A stretch of 64,000 bases of DNA. Origin: Arthrobacter sp. KBS0702. Its GTDB lineage: Bacteria; Actinomycetota; Actinomycetes; Actinomycetales; Micrococcaceae. The notes under the pieces are model-generated. The model was not told the DNA's origin. It saw only the letters and a program-made list of their open reading frames with translations, and ran no database searches. The position numbers were made by a program, and so were the translations under genes. Each line of letters starts with the position of its first letter. Positions within the stretch are counted from its first letter, which is position 1. Shown here piece by piece: positions 8,391-16,536 of this stretch. The stretch is taken from assembly GCF_005937985.2 (NCBI RefSeq), contig NZ_CP042172.1, positions 62,001 through 126,000 on the forward strand, in the 5' to 3' direction.

Positions 8391-9287
8391 TTGAGCGACT
8401 CTAAGCAGCAGGACCAGCCGAAGGACCCCAGGGCCGGCTACCACGCCGGGCCTTTTCGCGAACAGGTCCAGGAACAGCCCGGGCTGACAGCGCCCATGGA
8501 CCCCGCGCCGGATCACGGTGAGCACAGCTACGAGGGCAGCAACGCCCTCGAAGGCAAGGCAGCGCTCATCACCGGAGGGGACTCCGGAATCGGTAAAGCG
8601 GTGGCCATCGCGTTCGCCCGAGAAGGGGCCGACGTCGCCATCTCCTATCTCCCCGAAGAAGAGGACGACGCGCAGGACACCGCCGCGTGGATCCGGAAAG
8701 CAGGCCGGAAAGCGGTCCTGCTCCCGGGTGACGGGCGCAGCGAGGAGTTCGCGTCCAGGATTGTCGAGGACACGCTGGCCGAGTTTGGACGGCTCGACGT
8801 CCTGGTCCTGAATGCGGCATACCAAAAGAACCGGGACAGCTTCGAGTCGTTGCCCACCGATGAATTTGACCGTGTCTTCAAGACCAATCTGTATTCCCTG
8901 ATCTGGACCGCCCGCGCCGCCGCGCCGCACTTGACAGCCGGCGCGTCCATCATCACGACGGCGTCAATCCAGGCCTTCAACCCCTCGCCGGAACTCATCG
9001 ACTACGCCATGACCAAGGCGGCCCAGGTGGCGTTCACCAAAGCCCTGGCGCAGGAGCTTGGGCCCAAGGGCGTCCGGGTCAACGCCGTCGCACCGGGGCC
9101 CATCTGGACGCCGTTGATCCCGGCGACCGAATGGCTGGACAAGCTCCCCAGCTTCGGCCAGGACACGCCTCTGGGCAGGGCCGGACAGCCGGCGGAACTC
9201 GCCGCGGCCTACGTGCTGCTGGCGTCCGATCACGGCTCCTACATTTCCGGCGCCGTTCTGCCCGTGACCGGCGGCAAGGGCCTCTGA
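8391..9287 (+). CDS. SDR family oxidoreductase (glucose/ribitol-dehydrogenase-like)
   Basis: A 298-residue short-chain dehydrogenase of the long-N-terminus type seen in YghA/YhdG and general-stress SDRs. It has an N-terminal extension of about 50 residues (KQQDQPKDPRAGYHAGPF). The cofactor loop is TGGDSGIG (61-68). It also has LVLNAAYQ, the active-site serine in TTASIQAF and the YxxxK pair in DYAMTKAA. It ends with GAVLPVTGGKGL. NAD(P) would be the cofactor; the substrate is unknown. The TTG at 8391 is preferred because GGTGG lies just upstream. A GTG at 8349 would add 14 residues and has no ribosome site. Confidence 0.88.
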   Translation: MSDSKQQDQPKDPRAGYHAGPFREQVQEQPGLTAPMDPAPDHGEHSYEGSNALEGKAALITGGDSGIGKAVAIAFAREGADVAISYLPEEEDDAQDTAAWIRKAGRKAVLLPGDGRSEEFASRIVEDTLAEFGRLDVLVLNAAYQKNRDSFESLPTDEFDRVFKTNLYSLIWTARAAAPHLTAGASIITTASIQAFNPSPELIDYAMTKAAQVAFTKALAQELGPKGVRVNAVAPGPIWTPLIPATEWLDKLPSFGQDTPLGRAGQPAELAAAYVLLASDHGSYISGAVLPVTGGKGL

Positions 9288-9354
9288 GGCCCACCATTCA
9301 CGATCCGACCATCCAGATTCGAACGACCGAGTGCGAGACAGCAGGAGGAACGAC

Positions 9355-9888
9355 ATGACTCAGGAAAATCAGCACGGACGCACCGTTGAGGAAGAAGCAG
9401 GCGGCTACGGAACGCCCACCGCGGAGCAGGAAATGCCGGGCGGAGACGGGAAGACGTTCGCCCAGCCGCGCGAAGAAGAGGCCTTCGACGCCGCGGGCCT
9501 CAACCAGGACAGCCCGGACGGCGAGACGTACCCGGCGGGTGCGCCGGACCTCAGCCGGTTCGGCGCAGAAGACCACGACAGTGCAGGAGAACCCGGAGCT
9601 GGACGCTTCGGAGGAACGGAGGAACAGATGAGCGCGGAAAACGAAAGCAGCGAAGCCGGCTTCGAGCAGGGCAACGGGGCCGCGGCCGAAAATGGCGGCG
9701 CGGTGCCTTCGTCGGAGGCTGAGATGGATGCGGCCAACACGGAGGAACCCGAGGCGGGCCGGCCCTTCTCCTCGGAATCCGGCCAGGACGCCGCCGGCAT
9801 TCCGGACGGCAGCGGCACGGACCTGCCCGACGAAAAGGCGCCCAAGGACCGTGACAGCGACGACCCGGAGTCATTCGACGCCGGCTAA
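9355..9888 (+). CDS. Acidic, intrinsically disordered hypothetical protein
   Basis: 177 residues, very rich in Glu, Asp, Gly, Ser and Ala, with no aromatic core, no membrane segment and no recognisable domain. Low-complexity acidic stretches run through the whole chain (for example PDEKAPKDRDSDDPESFDAG at the end). The ATG at 9355 has a strong GCAGGAGGAA site just upstream. It follows the SDR gene by 67 bases and is followed by a strong terminator, so the two genes may form one stress-related transcript. The function is unknown; hydrophilin-like desiccation or osmotic protection is a guess from composition alone. Confidence 0.75.
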   Translation: MTQENQHGRTVEEEAGGYGTPTAEQEMPGGDGKTFAQPREEEAFDAAGLNQDSPDGETYPAGAPDLSRFGAEDHDSAGEPGAGRFGGTEEQMSAENESSEAGFEQGNGAAAENGGAVPSSEAEMDAANTEEPEAGRPFSSESGQDAAGIPDGSGTDLPDEKAPKDRDSDDPESFDAG

Positions 9889-9906
9889 AACGCCGCGGAC
9901 ACGCAG

Positions 9907-9955
9907 AAGGCCGGCATCCTGCCACCGGAAGGTGGGAGGACGCCGGCCTTTCTTG
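9907..9955. terminator. Strong bidirectional intrinsic terminator
   Basis: The outer arms AAGGCCGGC (9907-9915) and GCCGGCCTT (9942-9950) continue into an inner stem with one mismatch, closed by a GGAA tetraloop. TTCTT follows. It lies between the convergent acidic-protein and permease genes, so it can serve both strands. Confidence 0.85.
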
Positions 9956-9973
9956 CGCCGTTGCTAAGGCTGG

Positions 9974-11329
9974 TTAGCGGCGCTTCTTGGGGGCCCGCTT
10001 CGCGGCAGCGTTGACGGCTGCCTTGGCGGCAGCGACCGGGGCGGCGTCTTCGGTTTCCGGCTCGGCCACGGTGCCGCGGGCCCTCGCGATGGCCTTCATG
10101 CCGTGGTAGATCACCAGGGCGGCCGCGGAGCCCAGCGCGATACCGGTGAACTTCAGGTCGCCGATCGTCCAGGTGTAGTCCGCGATGCCGACGATCAGGG
10201 CCACTGCGGCGGTGGTGAGATTGATCGGGTTAGAGAAGTTCACCTTGTTCTGGACCCAGATCTTTACGCCCAGGACGCCGATCATGCCGTAGAGCATGGT
10301 GGCGGCGCCGCCGAGCACACCGGCCGGGACGGTGGCGATCAGTTCGCCGAACTTCGGCGAGAAGCTCAGCACCACGGCGAAGATGCCGGCCACCCAGTAG
10401 GCCGCCGTCGAATACACCTTGGTAGCGGCCATAACGCCGATGTTTTCTGCGTAGGTGGTGGTGCCCGAGCCGCCGCCCAGGCCGGCGAGGACGGTCGCGG
10501 CGCCGTCGGCCATCAGCGCGCGGCCGGAGACGCCGTCGAGGTTCTGCCCGGTCATGGCGGACACCGACTTCACGTGGCCGATGTTTTCCGCCACCAGTAC
10601 CAAGACCACCGGCACGAACAGGCCGACGACGCCGAGGTGGAACTCGGGGGTCTGGAAGTGCGGGAGCCCGACCCACGCCGCGGCGTCGACCTTGGCGAAG
10701 TTGACCTCGCCGCGGATCACGGCGACGACGTAGCCCACCACAACGCCGACCAGGATGCTCAGCCGGCCCAGGATGCCGCGGAAGAAAACGCTGACGACGA
10801 TGATCACGGCGAGGGTGACCAGGGCGGTGATCGGGGCGGCGTCGAAGTTGTTCTTCGCCGCCGGGGCGAGGTTGAGGCCGATCAGGCCCACGATCGCGCC
10901 GGTCACGATGGGCGGCATCAGGCGGTTGATCCAGCCCGCACCGAACTTCTGCACGACGGCGCCGATGATGGCCAGCCCGACGCCGGCCAGCACCACGCCG
11001 CCGAGGGCGCCGGGGATCCCGTACTGCTGCTGCGAGGCCATGATCGGAGCGATGAACGCGAACGATGAGCCGAGGTAGCTGGGCACCCGGCCCTTGGTGA
11101 TGACGAGGAACAGCAGGGTGCCGATGCCGGAGAAGAAGAGGGTGGTGGCGGGCGGCATACCCGTGATGATCGGGACCAGGAAGGTGGCGCCGAACATGGC
11201 GACGACGTGCTGCATGCCCACGCCGATGGTCAGTGGCCACGCGAGGCGCTCATCCGGCCTGACGACCTCGCCGGGGCGGATGGACTTGCCGTTTCCGTGG
11301 ATCTTCCATTTGGTGCCGAGCATGCTCAT
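9974..11329 (-). CDS. Uracil/xanthine permease, NCS2 (nucleobase:cation symporter-2) family
   Basis: A 451-residue inner-membrane nucleobase transporter of the UraA type with about 12-14 helices. Recognisable segments are LTIGVGMQHVVAMFGATFLV in helix 1, VPSYLGSSFAFIAPI, VALVLVAENIGHVKSV-like VVLVLVAENIGHVKSV, and GGGSGTTTYAENIGVMAATK, the substrate/cation signature. The tail is Ala/Lys-rich (AAKRAPKKRR). I use the ATG at 11329; an ATG two codons later is also possible. A longer frame reaching 11524 overlaps the GNAT gene on the other strand and is unlikely. Uracil is the most likely substrate; xanthine cannot be excluded. Confidence 0.92.
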   Translation of the reverse strand: MSMLGTKWKIHGNGKSIRPGEVVRPDERLAWPLTIGVGMQHVVAMFGATFLVPIITGMPPATTLFFSGIGTLLFLVITKGRVPSYLGSSFAFIAPIMASQQQYGIPGALGGVVLAGVGLAIIGAVVQKFGAGWINRLMPPIVTGAIVGLIGLNLAPAAKNNFDAAPITALVTLAVIIVVSVFFRGILGRLSILVGVVVGYVVAVIRGEVNFAKVDAAAWVGLPHFQTPEFHLGVVGLFVPVVLVLVAENIGHVKSVSAMTGQNLDGVSGRALMADGAATVLAGLGGGSGTTTYAENIGVMAATKVYSTAAYWVAGIFAVVLSFSPKFGELIATVPAGVLGGAATMLYGMIGVLGVKIWVQNKVNFSNPINLTTAAVALIVGIADYTWTIGDLKFTGIALGSAAALVIYHGMKAIARARGTVAEPETEDAAPVAAAKAAVNAAAKRAPKKRR

Positions 11330-11431
11330 TGCAGCGAGCCTTTCAAGAATGTGTGGCGGGACCGGGAAGGAATCTTCCGGGTGCCACTTTACCGCGCCGG
11401 GCGGGCGCATCCGGCGCGGGAGCAGCGCCGA

Positions 11432-11437
11432 TATAGT
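11432..11437 (+). promoter_or_regulatory. Candidate -10 element of a leaderless promoter
   Basis: TATAGT ends six bases before the ATG at 11444, with no ribosome-binding sequence between. It is the best consensus match among the leaderless candidates in the window. Confidence 0.5.
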
Positions 11438-11443
11438 TGCCGA

Positions 11444-11956
11444 ATGCCTGCCCTGACTGCTCCCGCGAAACGCCTGCATGCGGCCTGGCTGGCGTCTCAT
11501 GCCGAGTGGGGGCCAGGCCTCCACGAGGATGGCTTCGGGCTGCTGCCGGAAGACGACGTCGAGTCTCCGGCCGGTTTCGAGGCGTGGCTGGAACGGCTGG
11601 CCGCGGACTCGGCCCGTTGCACTTACCGCTGGATCACCGAGGGCGAATTAGTGCTCGGCGGGATTGCGCTGCGGCACGAAGGCAACAACTCCGTGGACCG
11701 GGCCGGGCACATCGGCTACGGAATCCGGCCCTCCGCGCGGGGCCGCGGCCTGGGAACCTGGGCGCTTGGACAGATGGTCGAGGAGGCGCGTCGCGACGGG
11801 ATGGACCGCGTGCTGCTGGTCTGCGCGGTTGGCAACTTCGCCTCGGCGGCAACCATCGAGCGCCAGGGCGGAGTGCGCGAGAGGTGCCGCAACTCCGGGG
11901 CCGACAAGGTTTGGCGGTACTGGATCAGCCTCGGACAGCCCGCCGAAGGGGACTAA
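11444..11956 (+). CDS. GNAT family N-acetyltransferase
   Basis: A 170-residue acetyltransferase that uses acetyl-CoA. The acetyl-CoA loop is IRPSARGRGLGTWAL, and a conserved strand-helix (VLLVCAVGNFASAATIERQG) follows it, as in RimJ/RimL-like members. The N-terminus (HAEWGPGLHEDGFGLLPED) resembles acetyltransferases of the YjdJ/antibiotic type. The substrate is unknown. The start appears leaderless. The gene overlaps the convergent methyltransferase gene by four bases at the 3' end. Confidence 0.88.
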   Translation: MPALTAPAKRLHAAWLASHAEWGPGLHEDGFGLLPEDDVESPAGFEAWLERLAADSARCTYRWITEGELVLGGIALRHEGNNSVDRAGHIGYGIRPSARGRGLGTWALGQMVEEARRDGMDRVLLVCAVGNFASAATIERQGGVRERCRNSGADKVWRYWISLGQPAEGD

Positions 11957-12630
11957 CGGGCCGACGGCGCTCCCGTGGCCGCGGCCGGTTTGAGCACCAG
12001 AAGCATTGCCTGGGGGTGTTTTTCAGTCGCCCGTGCGGCCCGGACAAGTTGAGCCTCGAGCACGAAGCCTTGCTCCGTGAATTGGAGCGCGACGCCGTCG
12101 GGGGAATGCAGTTCCGCCCGCAGTTCGACGTCGTGCCCGTAGGCGCGCTCGAGGGTGCGGTGTCCGCTGCCGGCCTGGAAGGAAATGAGGGCCACGCCGC
12201 CGGGCCTGAGCACCCGCCAGAACTCGCGAGCGACGGGCTGTAGCTCGGACGGGGAAGAGTGGATGATCGAGTACCAGGCAAGGATGCCGTCCGCGGTTGC
12301 GCCTGCTGCCGGGAGATCCCTCAGCTCGCCGACGTCGAAGGCGAGCCCGGGGTGGCTCCGCTGCGCCGTCCGGACCATCCCCGGTGAGAGATCTACTCCC
12401 GTGACCTCCAGCCCGGCGTCGCTGACGTAGGCGCTCAGACGCCCGGCACCGCAGCCGGCGTCGATCACCTTGCGTCCGGGGGAGGCAAGAAGCCGGGCGC
12501 AGAAGTCGTCGATCATGGCCATATCAAGAGGGGCCTCGAAGCTGCTGTCCGGAAGCGCCGCCGCATAGTCCTCGGCGACCGTGTCATAGGCGGATCTGAC
12601 GTCGGCCAGCCGTTGTCCTTGGTTATGCAC
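11953..12630 (-). CDS. Class I SAM-dependent methyltransferase
   Basis: About 225 residues. Motif I is VIDAGCGAGRLSAYV, motif II is GLEVTGVDLSPGMV, and the post-motifs LAWYSIIHSSP and FWRVLRPGGVALISF mark a UbiE/Methyltransf_11-like enzyme. The acceptor is unknown. I place the start at the GTG at 12630, which has GGAG four bases upstream and overlaps the stop of the upstream membrane-protein gene by eight bases. A GTG at 12651 would add seven residues. The short overlap suggests translational coupling with the PH-like membrane protein. Confidence 0.87.
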   Translation of the reverse strand: MHNQGQRLADVRSAYDTVAEDYAAALPDSSFEAPLDMAMIDDFCARLLASPGRKVIDAGCGAGRLSAYVSDAGLEVTGVDLSPGMVRTAQRSHPGLAFDVGELRDLPAAGATADGILAWYSIIHSSPSELQPVAREFWRVLRPGGVALISFQAGSGHRTLERAYGHDVELRAELHSPDGVALQFTEQGFVLEAQLVRAARATEKHPQAMLLVLKPAAATGAPSAR

Positions 12631-13237
12631 GGTTCTCCAGGAAAGGAACACGGGGCCTCTTTGCGAGGATCATCTCGGCGAGATCCATTCCTGTTTCCCG
12701 GTTCTGCCTCCCGGAAGGCACCAGGCGAATGGCTGCGACATACGGGGTGCCCCATGATTCAATCTCAATGACCAGCATGGGGCGGCGCTCCAGCGGCCTC
12801 CGTAGGGTTTCCATTCTCACTGACACAACCTTTTCCCACGGCACGAGTCCGAAATGGACGGGTCCTCGTCGTTGTCTGACCAGCTGAAGCCCGCGGGCGT
12901 CCGCGACCAGGTCCAGGATGTATCCCGTGCCCTTTGCCTTCGACGTTAGTGGGCCTTTTTTGAGGAATCTCCCAAGTTCGCGCCCTGTCCAGAAGGTGTC
13001 GACGACGAGCGCTCCGGGATGGGCTAGCCGGAGTTGTCTCCTGAAGGTCCTCGCCCTGTGGAACAGCCACGCTAGCCAAGCTGGGACGACAACCGCCAAC
13101 ATGAGCAGGACCACGGCCAGCACCTTGAGAGCATCCGGATAGCGCGCGGCATCGTTGACCTTGACCAAGAGCCTGACGAGAAGGACGGCAACACCGGTGG
13201 CCCCAATTGCAGCGCCCGTGCGCCGCTTTGTGCTCAT
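12623..13237 (-). CDS. Two-helix membrane protein with a PH-like cytoplasmic region, hypothetical
   Basis: 204 residues. Two transmembrane segments (about 8-25 and 37-59) are followed by a soluble part whose alternating hydrophobic pattern (FGLVPWEKVVSVRMETL, then PMLVIEIESWGTPYVAAIRL) resembles bacterial PH-like domains. No catalytic motif is visible. GGGGGAGG lies just before the ATG. The gene is translationally overlapped with the methyltransferase downstream. The function is unknown; the PH-like assignment is by pattern only. Confidence 0.65.
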   Translation of the reverse strand: MSTKRRTGAAIGATGVAVLLVRLLVKVNDAARYPDALKVLAVVLLMLAVVVPAWLAWLFHRARTFRRQLRLAHPGALVVDTFWTGRELGRFLKKGPLTSKAKGTGYILDLVADARGLQLVRQRRGPVHFGLVPWEKVVSVRMETLRRPLERRPMLVIEIESWGTPYVAAIRLVPSGRQNRETGMDLAEMILAKRPRVPFLENRA

Positions 13238-13340
13238 CTGACCTCCCCCAAGGACCGGCCGGGCTGGCCGTGCTACCGCTTACGGTACTACCCGTCCCGG
13301 GCAAGAACATTTTCGACGCCGACCGGACGGGTTGCCGCTG

Positions 13341-13346
13341 TACCGT
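13341..13346 (+). promoter_or_regulatory. Candidate -10 element of a leaderless promoter
   Basis: TACCGT ends seven bases before the ATG at 13354. No Shine-Dalgarno sequence precedes the gene. Confidence 0.35.
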
Positions 13347-13353
13347 AGGTCCG

Positions 13354-14139
13354 ATGAATCCTTCGACGCTCCTTGCGGCCTACGACCAGCAGCTCCGGAC
13401 CGATGCCGAGACCCCCAGTGCGGTCGCCGTCGAACGGCTGGGCCCCCTGCGGCTAGTGACCTTCGCCGGCGGCCGCGGATTCGTGACCTATCAGGACCTG
13501 GCCGGAGCCAGCGCAGGAACGATCGCGGGGTGGGTGGCGCAGACCGCGGCGTTCTACCGCGCGGACCCGGACATCGTGCGGGTTGAATGGAAGACCCGTG
13601 GCCACGATCGTGCGCCCGGGCTCCACGAGGCACTGCTGGAGAACGGTTTTGAGCCGGACGAGACCGAGTCGGTCATGATCGGGGCCGCCAGCGCGCTCGA
13701 CGTCGACGTGGCCCTGCCGCCCGGAGTGAGCCTGCGGCGCGTGACGGAGGAATCCGACATCCGGGCCATGAGCGCCATGCAGGACGAAGTCTTCGGCAGT
13801 CCCGTCTCGGACGGAAACGTCGAAGCGATTCTCCGCCGGATGGCCAACGCCGACGGGATGGAATTGTGGGTGGCGGAACATCAAGGGGTGGTGGTCAGTG
13901 CAGGGCGCCTTGAGCCGGTGCCGGACACGGACTTCGCGGGTATCTGGGGCGGAGCAACGCGCGAAGAGTGGCGGGGCCGGGGGATTTACCGCGCGCTGAC
14001 CGCGGCCCGGGCGCGCGCGGCGATGTCGCTGGGCAAGAAGCTCATCCACAGCGACTCCACCGAATATTCACGGCCGATTCTGGAGCGCCACGGTCTGGTC
14101 CGGGTGTCCACAACCACCCCGTACCGCTGGCGGCGCTAG
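13354..14139 (+). CDS. GNAT family N-acetyltransferase
   Basis: 261 residues. The C-terminal GNAT domain (about 130-261) contains VSLRRVTEESDIRAMSAM, the acetyl-CoA loop WGGATREEWRGRGIYRALT, and HSDSTEYSRPILERHGLVRV. The N-terminal 130 residues form a second, degenerate GNAT-like lobe, as in two-domain acetyltransferases. The substrate is unknown. The ATG at 13354 seems leaderless. The 3' end overlaps the convergent small gene by four bases. Confidence 0.85.
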   Translation: MNPSTLLAAYDQQLRTDAETPSAVAVERLGPLRLVTFAGGRGFVTYQDLAGASAGTIAGWVAQTAAFYRADPDIVRVEWKTRGHDRAPGLHEALLENGFEPDETESVMIGAASALDVDVALPPGVSLRRVTEESDIRAMSAMQDEVFGSPVSDGNVEAILRRMANADGMELWVAEHQGVVVSAGRLEPVPDTDFAGIWGGATREEWRGRGIYRALTAARARAAMSLGKKLIHSDSTEYSRPILERHGLVRVSTTTPYRWRR

Positions 14140-14339
14140 CGATCCTCGCGGGATTGGAACTCTTCGTCGAGCTCGTAGTGCCGGAATTCCGTCTCCGGGT
14201 TCGGCTCGCCCTCCGCAACGACCTCGTAATCGAGTTGGCGTTGGATCTGGCTGTCCAGTACCTGCAACTGCTGATCTGCGACTTCGCCCAGGTCCTCGGG
14301 AAAGCCATCGTCCGGCGTGAGATGCAATTTCTCGGTCAT
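14136..14339 (-). CDS. Small acidic hypothetical protein
   Basis: 67 residues, acidic and Gln/Glu-rich (DLGEVADQQLQVLDSQIQRQ, then a tail of EEFQSREDR), probably helical in the middle. It belongs to no family I recognise. There are two adjacent ATG codons; I choose the second (14339) because GGAGG sits five bases upstream of it. Its neighbours are unrelated convergent genes. Confidence 0.55.
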   Translation of the reverse strand: MTEKLHLTPDDGFPEDLGEVADQQLQVLDSQIQRQLDYEVVAEGEPNPETEFRHYELDEEFQSREDR

Positions 14340-14579
14340 CATGCCCTCCGTGCCGCCATGCCGGGCTCTGCGTTCCGGCCTTGAAGGGCTAACTCTACAG
14401 TCGGCTGCGGCAGATGGCTCCAGGCCGAGCATGAACCGTGACAGACCGGCCGGCGGAACGGTCGCGCCGCGCGCCGGCCCCCTTGAGCCGCGACCGCGGG
14501 GGATTACGGACGTTGGCTCAGACGGCGCCTGACGCGCCGCCGCAACTGCCCGTTACACCCGCCCGACCGGCAGCGCCGT

Positions 14580-16157
14580 TCAGGTTCTGAAATAGTGGTT
14601 TCGTCTCGGTGTCTGGTGTGGGTCGAGATGGGGTGGCGGGATGAACCAGGGGATGCCGTTGCGGGGCTGGATGGTCCATTGTTCTTTGTGGATCAGGTGG
14701 TGATGGTGGGAACAAAGGAGTGTTCCGTTGTCTGTGCTGGTGGTGCCGCCGTAGGCCCAGTAGGTGATGTGGTGGGCTTCGCACCAGGGCGCGGGGATGG
14801 TGCAGGCGGGGAAGGCGCAGCCCTGGTCGCGGGCGGTGAGGGCTTTGCGGATATGCGGCGGGAAGATGCGGCTGGTGCGGCCGATGTCCAGGATTCGGCC
14901 TTGGGATCCGAGGAGGAGGGGGATGATGTCGGCGTCGCAGGCGATTTTGCGGATGGTCGCGGCTGTGACGGGTCCGGTGAACGCCATTGTCCCCGTGCCA
15001 GTGAGCCCGAACGGGCCGGTGCCCGGGATTTGTCCGGACGCGTCGGGGCAGTTGTTGGCGGTCCGGCCGGGGCCGCCGGCCTCCATGTCCCCGTCGCTGC
15101 CGAGCCGGTCGAGGAGGTCGCGGTAGTCGATGGTGACCATGACCTGGGGCCGGAGTCCTCCCGCGGCGGGCAATCCTCCGGAGGCGAGGGCGGCTTTGCA
15201 GCCGCCGACGAGGCCGTCGAGGAGTTTCTGCGGCCGGGACCGCCGGTCCAGCTGGTTCGGTACGAACCCGCCGGCGTCCGTGCCGGCCGCGCCGTCCGCC
15301 TCCGTGCCCGCACTTTCGGCCGCGGCGGTGTCGCTGCCGCCCGATTCGCCCTCGGCCCCGCCGGCTCCGGCCGCCGCGGTGCGGGGGTTGGTGGCGGTGT
15401 TCATCACGGTGAGGAGGTGTTCGAACTGTTCGGTGGTGGCGAAGATTTCCAGGTGCTGCAGGCCGTGGCGGGGTTTGCGGATGAAGGCTCCCTGGAGCTG
15501 GCGGAGGAGCTCCTCGGAGGGTTCGGCGCCGTCCTGGTCGATCGCGTCCAGCCAGCGCCTCGCGATCCGGGCCAGGAAGTCCGGGTCGTGCTCGGCCGCG
15601 GTGCGGGTCACGGCGTGCTCCATCCGGGCGGCCGTCTCCGGGTCGCAGACGCCCCGGACCCGGCCCAGCGCCTGGGCGATGATCGTCGCGGACCGGGATG
15701 GCACGGCCCCGGCGGCCACGGCCGCGGCGAGTTCCTCGCGCACGGGCGGGAGGGGCTGGCCCGTCATCCCGGTGCGGGGCAGCACGTCCCCGGCCAGGGA
15801 CAGGCGCCGGTGCGCCTCCGCGGCACTGATCTGCAACCGGTCCCGGAGGAACTCCCCGGTCTTGCGGTAGCCGTCATCGAGCACCCGGGCACTGCCGGCA
15901 GCGGCGGCTTCCTTGCGGGTGCGGTCCACGGCCCCGGCGGCAACCAGTTGCAGGTACTCCACGGCCCGGGAGATTTCCTCGACTTGGCCCGCGAACCCGG
16001 ACGCCTCGCCAAAGTCCATCAGTGACGAGTCCGCGACCGCAGTCGCGCACAGGTCCTGAAGTCGGCCAAGGACCCCGGCAAGATTATGGGCTACGCCGCG
16101 CACATCACCGCCCGGCCTTCCGGCCGGACGAGCGATGAGAGCTGCACCGATTCCCAT
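14580..16157 (-). CDS. DUF222 / HNH endonuclease signature protein (13E12 repeat family-like)
   Basis: 525 residues. The N-terminal DUF222 helical region covers about 40-330, with signatures such as YRKTGEFLRDRLQISAAEAHRRL (read here in parts), VPSRSATIIAQALG and LAAAVAAGAV. A low-complexity Gly/Ala/Ser linker follows (about 255-290). The HNH domain near the C-terminus has DQGCAFPACTIPAPWCEAHH, DNGTLLCSHHHHLIH and a final tryptophan. All Cys/His ligands are present, so the nuclease may be active. Such genes are multicopy in actinobacteria and resemble the mycobacterial 13E12 family; their biological role is not settled. A TTG at 16169 is an alternative start. A tandem repeat array lies directly upstream. 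Confidence 0.88.
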   Translation of the reverse strand: MGIGAALIARPAGRPGGDVRGVAHNLAGVLGRLQDLCATAVADSSLMDFGEASGFAGQVEEISRAVEYLQLVAAGAVDRTRKEAAAAGSARVLDDGYRKTGEFLRDRLQISAAEAHRRLSLAGDVLPRTGMTGQPLPPVREELAAAVAAGAVPSRSATIIAQALGRVRGVCDPETAARMEHAVTRTAAEHDPDFLARIARRWLDAIDQDGAEPSEELLRQLQGAFIRKPRHGLQHLEIFATTEQFEHLLTVMNTATNPRTAAAGAGGAEGESGGSDTAAAESAGTEADGAAGTDAGGFVPNQLDRRSRPQKLLDGLVGGCKAALASGGLPAAGGLRPQVMVTIDYRDLLDRLGSDGDMEAGGPGRTANNCPDASGQIPGTGPFGLTGTGTMAFTGPVTAATIRKIACDADIIPLLLGSQGRILDIGRTSRIFPPHIRKALTARDQGCAFPACTIPAPWCEAHHITYWAYGGTTSTDNGTLLCSHHHHLIHKEQWTIQPRNGIPWFIPPPHLDPHQTPRRNHYFRT

Positions 16158-16211
16158 GAACCAATTCAACCGCGGGGGTCAGACATTATGAGGAGCCCCC
16201 AGTCCGGGACA

Positions 16212-16460
16212 GTCGTGCTCGTCGGCGCGCGTACACCCGCGCTGCCGTCTTGTCGGCGCACCCACATCCGCCGACGTCGTGCCGGCGCGCCTACACCCGC
16301 GCCGCCGTCGTGTCGGCGCACCCACATCCGCCGCCGTCGTGCCGGCGCGCCTACACCCGCGCCGCCGTCGTGTCGGCGCACCCACATCCGCCGCCGTCGT
16401 GCCCCCGCCGCCCGAACCCGCGCCGCCGTCGTGCTCCTCACCGCCCGAACCCGCGCTGGC
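16212..16460. repeat. 60-bp tandem repeat array built of two related half-units
   Basis: Units of 60 bp repeat with very few changes (compare 16261-16320 with 16321-16380). Each unit contains two similar half-units of 29 and 31 bp that share GTCGTG(C/T)CGGCGC and AC(A/C)C. The array starts with a partial unit near 16212 and decays after about 16400 into shorter GCCGCC-rich copies. It fills most of the 379 bases without a gene between the HNH gene and the flavodoxin gene (16158-16536). Both strands are open across it, but the implied peptides are low-complexity Arg-rich repeats and I do not call them genes. Confidence 0.85.
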
Positions 16461-16536
16461 CCACGGCGGGACCTATGGCAGGTCCCGACCGGCCCGGCTT
16501 CCAACAGACTGGAGCGAGGAAGGTAGGAGGTTAACC

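Noticed and set aside
16212..16460. CRISPR-like array
   Set aside because: The units are directly adjacent with no unique spacers, the half-units are homologous to each other, and no cas genes are present.
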